Origin: Saprospiraceae bacterium
Lineage (GTDB): Bacteria > Bacteroidota > Bacteroidia > Chitinophagales > Saprospiraceae
Length of the DNA stretch: 64,000 nt
Direction: 5' to 3'
Assembly (NCBI GenBank): GCA_019187365.1
Contig: JABARE010000019.1
Span: 1-64,000 of the forward strand
This document shows positions 62,223 to 64,000 of this stretch, piece after piece; the stretch's first letter is position 1, and each line of letters starts with the position of its first letter. Below the pieces are notes generated by a model, which was not told the DNA's origin, did no database searches, and was given only the letters and a program-made list of their open reading frames with translations. The position numbers were made by a program, and so were the translations under genes.

Positions 62223-64000
62223 TTAAAATTTGAGATTGAAATTGACCCCCATGACTTTTGCTGTCGGATAGGTACCCACCTGGTAGCCCTGAACGTTGCC
62301 TGAACTCAGTCCGTCTTCGGGATCTGAATACTTCATGTTCTTGCTGATGATCCAGAGGTTTCTGCCAAACAGGCCAATGGTTGCCCCTTTGATGAAACTG
62401 CTGTTTTGGAACAGGCTGGAAGGGAGCGTGTAATTCAGGTTGAGCTCGCGGAGTTTGACGTATGAAGCATCATAAATAAATCCTGCTGCAGGATTTCTAC
62501 GATAGCCCCAGGTGCCAAAGTACTGTGCGGCCACGCGCAGGTCATTCGTGCTGAAAGTACCGTCTGCATTCTCCTTCACGCCATCGAGGATCACACCACC
62601 ACTTTTATCGTCTGCTGTTTTTGCATTGCGAACGGGGTTACCCAGGTCGTTATTGCCCACGGTTTCCGGGTACAATCCGGTGGCGAGGCCATAATACAAA
62701 TCGAGTGAGAACATGTCTCCGCCTTGCTTAATGTCAACAAGGAAGCTGAGGTCAAAATTCTTATAGCGCAATCTGTTGAATACGCCACCAATCCAATCGG
62801 GGTTGACATCGCCAATGACTTCGTTGGAAGTCGGGCTGATCTTGTAAAATCCTGCCAGTGAACCCGAGTTGTTAACTACGCGCTTGCCATCTTTGAAAAC
62901 AAAGTTGGAACCGCGGATGGTGCCGTAGGGTTCGTTGAGCGTTGCGTTGATCGAAACACCTCCCTGGAAGCTGGCGAGCAGGAGGTTGTCAATGCCACCC
63001 AAGTCTTTGACCAGGCTTTCATTCTTCGACCAGTTTAAGTCGATCGACCAATCGAAATCCTGGGTTTGTACCGGTTTGATGAACAATTGCAATTCAAAGC
63101 CTTTGTTCTCAATCTCCCCTGCGTTGATGTATTTGGCGGAATATCCCGTTGCGCGAGATACTGCTGCAGGAAGGATCTGGTCTACCGTATTCATCTTATA
63201 ATAGGTCAAGTCAAATCCGAGGCGGGACTCAAGGAATTTGAGTTCCAGACCGATTTCAGAACTTTTTGTGCGCTCGGGCTTCAAGTCCGGATTGTTCTTG
63301 GTGATTGGCGTAGACGTCAGGGTAACGCCATTCCAGGAAGTTGCCGAGATGGTACGATCCAGAATGGTATTTACACCAAGGTTGTAAACATCATTTACGC
63401 TGAGCGGAGGAGCTGTATTTCCAACCTCTGCATAATTGACCCTCAATTTGCCAAACGTGAAAACGTCGTTGGCGCCGATGAATTTAGTAAAGTTGAGGCC
63501 TAAAGAAGCGGAAGGATAATAATAGGTGTTATTATCCTTTGGCAGGGAAGAAGCCTGGTCGCGACGCATGGTCAGGTCGAGGAAGAGCCAGTTGTCGTAA
63601 TTGAAGTTGGCTCCTCCAAAAAGGCCATTGACCTGGAATTCCTGCAAGCTCTCTGTCGCGGCGTTGCGCGGATTTACGCTGTTGGACAGCGAATACAACC
63701 GCGGAATGGATAGCCCGCCGTTTGTTTTATCGCGAATGTAGTACACCTCGTTTTGCCAGATGTTTCCTCCGGCCAAAGCGCTGAATTTCAGATCTGAGGT
63801 CAGATCGAAAGATTTTGTCGTCAAAAGCAAGGTGAAGTTGCGCTCCTCAAAGTTGCGATCGAGTCTCTGGTACTCAGAAACATCGATGGAACCGATGGCG
63901 ATGCGCTCTTCCTGGTATTCGCTGTATTTATCGAGGGATGCGGTACCCCTTACATTCAACCAGCTGAGTGGTTTGTAATCAAAACCGATGTTTCCAAAGT
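62223..64000 (-). CDS. SusC/RagA TonB-linked outer-membrane protein (5' end missing)
   Basis: Partial: the frame stays open to the right edge, so about 590 C-terminal residues are seen. They include barrel segments typical of SusC (YYPSASLGLNFTKF, LKPERTKSSEIGLELKF, SRATGYSAKYINAGEIENKGFEL, ADGTFSTNDLRVA) and the terminal GVNFNLKF. The signal peptide, carboxypeptidase-like domain and plug lie beyond 64000. It pairs with the following SusD in a TonB-driven uptake complex. The intergenic distance of 12 bp and shared terminator show one operon. Confidence 0.94.
   Translation of the reverse strand, partial: FGNIGFDYKPLSWLNVRGTASLDKYSEYQEERIAIGSIDVSEYQRLDRNFEERNFTLLLTTKSFDLTSDLKFSALAGGNIWQNEVYYIRDKTNGGLSIPRLYSLSNSVNPRNAATESLQEFQVNGLFGGANFNYDNWLFLDLTMRRDQASSLPKDNNTYYYPSASLGLNFTKFIGANDVFTFGKLRVNYAEVGNTAPPLSVNDVYNLGVNTILDRTISATSWNGVTLTSTPITKNNPDLKPERTKSSEIGLELKFLESRLGFDLTYYKMNTVDQILPAAVSRATGYSAKYINAGEIENKGFELQLFIKPVQTQDFDWSIDLNWSKNESLVKDLGGIDNLLLASFQGGVSINATLNEPYGTIRGSNFVFKDGKRVVNNSGSLAGFYKISPTSNEVIGDVNPDWIGGVFNRLRYKNFDLSFLVDIKQGGDMFSLDLYYGLATGLYPETVGNNDLGNPVRNAKTADDKSGGVILDGVKENADGTFSTNDLRVAAQYFGTWGYRRNPAAGFIYDASYVKLRELNLNYTLPSSLFQNSSFIKGATIGLFGRNLWIISKNMKYSDPEDGLSSGNVQGYQVGTYPTAKVMGVNFNLKF

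Overview
The window comes from a free-living Bacteroidota, most likely of the Saprospiria/Saprospiraceae type. The evidence is type IX secretion (T9SS) C-terminal signals of both classes (short 'PNP' type A, and 'FSPNGDG' gliding-motility type B), a SusC/SusD pair, a TPP-riboswitch TonB receptor, promoters of the Bacteroidota form (TTG at -33, TAnnTTTG at -7), and the rpsU-xerC-hpf / tRNA-tuf / secE-nusG-rplKAJL-rpoBC order. Taxonomy is inferred from family resemblance only.

Region 1 (1-10051) is the accessory part. It is a tandem array of about 3.6-kb units, visibly richer in A+T than the rest. Each unit holds a secreted HExxHxxGxxH metallopeptidase with a T9SS tail, a tightly coupled second secreted protein of unrecognised family, and a roughly 0.9-kb spacer. 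The spacer carries a 62-bp hairpin repeat (3, 4 or 2 copies), an inverted related hairpin block, an (AT)n tract and two leader hairpins. The first unit is cut by the window start. The array stops at 10051, inside a leader hairpin. The copies are mosaics of identical and diverged tracts.

Region 2 (10153-19380) is core housekeeping: tRNA-Lys, RNase Z and a STAS protein on the minus strand; clpC, infC, rpmI and rplT on the plus strand; a MacB/FtsX-type permease; then queA, a DUF2795 protein and cmk, ending in a bidirectional terminator.

Region 3 (19403-37454) is a surface and secretion region: two giant repeat proteins with T9SS type B tails (1911 and about 1794 residues), a metzincin with seven PKD domains and a type A tail, a small outer-membrane barrel, and a TonB receptor under a TPP riboswitch. 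The riboswitch aptamer overlaps the end of a NadR-like ATPase gene, whose stop codon lies in the conserved CUGAGA element.

Region 4 (38144-45662) is a seven-gene run with 2-5 nt gaps or 4-nt overlaps: an unknown 185-residue protein, era, der, rmlC, rmlD, a T9SS type B protein and ribE.

Region 5 (45786-60643, minus strand) is the transcription/translation supercluster. In transcription order: rpsU, xerC, hpf; tRNA-Thr(UGU), tRNA-Tyr, tRNA-Gly, tRNA-Thr(GGU), tuf, tRNA-Trp, secE, nusG, rplK, rplA, rplJ, rplL, rpoB, rpoC.

Region 6 (60716-64000) is a SusC/SusD outer-membrane uptake pair ending in a strong intrinsic terminator. SusC runs off the right edge.
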